From contig NC_088344.1 of assembly GCF_036884655.1 (NCBI RefSeq), positions 38,104,501-38,168,500 of the forward strand: a stretch of DNA of 64,000 nt, in the 5' to 3' direction. The notes beneath the pieces are model-generated. The model was not told the origin of the DNA. It did not search any database and saw only the letters and a program-made list of their open reading frames with translations. This document shows, one piece after another, positions 62,796 through 64,000 of the stretch. Source of the DNA: Musa acuminata AAA Group (lineage: Eukaryota; Streptophyta; Magnoliopsida; Zingiberales; Musaceae). The translations under genes and the position numbers were made by a program. Position 1 is the stretch's first letter; each line of letters begins with the position of its first letter.

Positions 62796-64000
62796 AAAAT
62801 CATTACTTTTCATAATTAGTAAAACATCAAACTATTATAATTATTCTACGATCATCGATATTAATTGTGATTATTCTACGAATTCATGATATTAATATTA
62901 TGTAAAAATTCACTAATGTTATTTTATTATTCATCTTTATCAAATCATTTAGTGATTTGAGATATAATAATCTTTTGAATATAAAATAATAAGAAATATA
63001 TCAACCTATATTTTCTTAATATCAAAATTAAAATTTAAGATTTTTCACTGATTTACTTTTTCCTTAATCATGTATCATTAGATTCAATTATTATTTATTA
63101 GAACAATAAAATCTATATCCCTTTAAAATTTTTTGAATAACCAATAAAATATCTAGAATAGCTTATGAACATAATTTATTTTCATATGATTTGAAGATTT
63201 TTATAGATAACTCAAAAAAGTTGATGTAATTAATTTTATTGAACTTTTGTTTATCATATTCTTTCAGTAATATTTAACAAAATAACTAATATAATAACTA
63301 GGTGCTTATGCCATGATGGGCAAAAGAATATATTTAAGAATTAAAATCAATCTATGCTTTTGACGAGGCTCTCAGTGCAAACACAAGCTATTGTTTTAGA
63401 CTAATTATATTTTATATTTAGTAATTAGCTATTATTAACCTTTCGATCATTATACTTTTAAAAGTTACATTAAGATTTTTATACTTACGAAAATGAAATA
63501 TTTAATCTCGTTTCTCCGAGAAACGTCGTCAATTCTATTGACAGAAATACCACATGTGAAACGGATTCAACACATGTTTAGTAATAAACCATATGATATT
63601 TTCGTTAATAAAATCGATGATATGAGAAAAAATAAATTTAAATTTAACTAGAAATTCTAATATAATTTTTAAAAATATAAAGATTGAGATAGTGAAGATA
63701 ATTAATTATATGAATAATCTATAATTAACTCTATTATTTTATTAAATTTAATGATGAATCCAACCCAAAAGAAAAACATGTTGATCTATAATTAACATGC
63801 ACTCACGTGAATGTTCGATCCCATAGCCCCCGACACGGCAACATTTTTTCCTCCACCAATTTTCATAATGTCTGTTCATTGAGCAAGAGATGTTTTACTG
63901 CAAAACTTCAGTTCCAATCCACAACCTTTGCTTTCATTGAAAAACTACAACTTATTGAACAAAGAAATAAGGGAAGTGATTGTGTTGCTTTCATACTTAA
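62796..64000. other. AT-rich intergenic DNA, no gene seen
   Basis: Very AT-rich to about 63.75 kb, with many short A/T runs, then slightly more balanced to the window edge. No ORF of note, RNA gene or repeat boundary was found. Confidence 0.6.

Noticed and set aside
1..64000. CRISPR arrays, bacterial operons, viral genes
   Set aside because: No spaced direct repeats of that kind, no Shine-Dalgarno-led gene runs and no viral proteins were seen; the window is spliced plant nuclear DNA.

Overview
The window is nuclear plant DNA. It has spliced genes with GT-AG introns, AT-rich intergenic DNA, dinucleotide microsatellites, a nuclear tRNA gene, LINE and hAT-like debris, and proteins of land-plant families (Dof, F-box/kelch, PPR, IBH1-like bHLH, FLAP1/DUF1517). 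The GC-rich first exons and the look of the repeats suggest a monocot, possibly banana-like (Musa or Ensete). The species is inference.

Left part (1-16.8 kb). Four genes lie on the minus strand: a Sec14/CRAL-TRIO lipid-transfer protein whose 3' end runs off the window (1-1789), an intron-poor Dof zinc-finger transcription factor (6306-7319), a six-exon chloroplast FLAP1/DUF1517 protein (8998-13645), and a small secreted cysteine-rich peptide (14448-14675). Intergenic DNA here carries long AT, GA and ATT microsatellites.

Middle part (16.8-39.6 kb). The genes are on the plus strand: a SAGL1-type F-box/kelch gene with a 4.4 kb first intron (16797-22549), a leader-like region with only short ORFs (about 24.5-25.8 kb), an IBH1-like atypical bHLH gene with an optional 92-nt intron (28730-29487), a 94-residue ubiquitin-like protein gene (CDS 32306-33962, probable leader exon near 30.3-30.6 kb), and a two-exon PPR gene (35383-39561). 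A tRNA-Glu(CTC) gene on the minus strand (30159-30231) sits head-to-head with the ubiquitin-like gene, next to a 28-nt copy of its own 5' half. Decayed RTE-like LINE sequence lies in the leader intron of the ubiquitin-like gene and in the PPR intron.

Right part (43.5-61.2 kb). One large minus-strand gene of 19 coding exons encodes TFIID subunit TAF5 (658 residues: LisH, TAF5 N-terminal domain, basic linker, WD40 repeats). One of its introns appears to use a GC donor. Its introns also hold a hAT-like non-autonomous element with 12-bp terminal repeats, tandem duplications and a perfect hairpin. From 61.2 kb to the end there is AT-rich DNA with an LTR-like remnant near 62.1-62.8 kb.

The genes do not form a pathway or operon; they are ordinary independent plant loci. 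I found no CRISPR array, virus, biosynthetic cluster or clearly new system. The most testable oddities are the GC-AG intron, the hAT-like element, the optional IBH1-like intron, the tRNA half-copy and the unexplained leader-like region. Exon boundaries were joined by hand from reading frame, splice dinucleotides and remembered family sequence; no alignment or RNA evidence was available.
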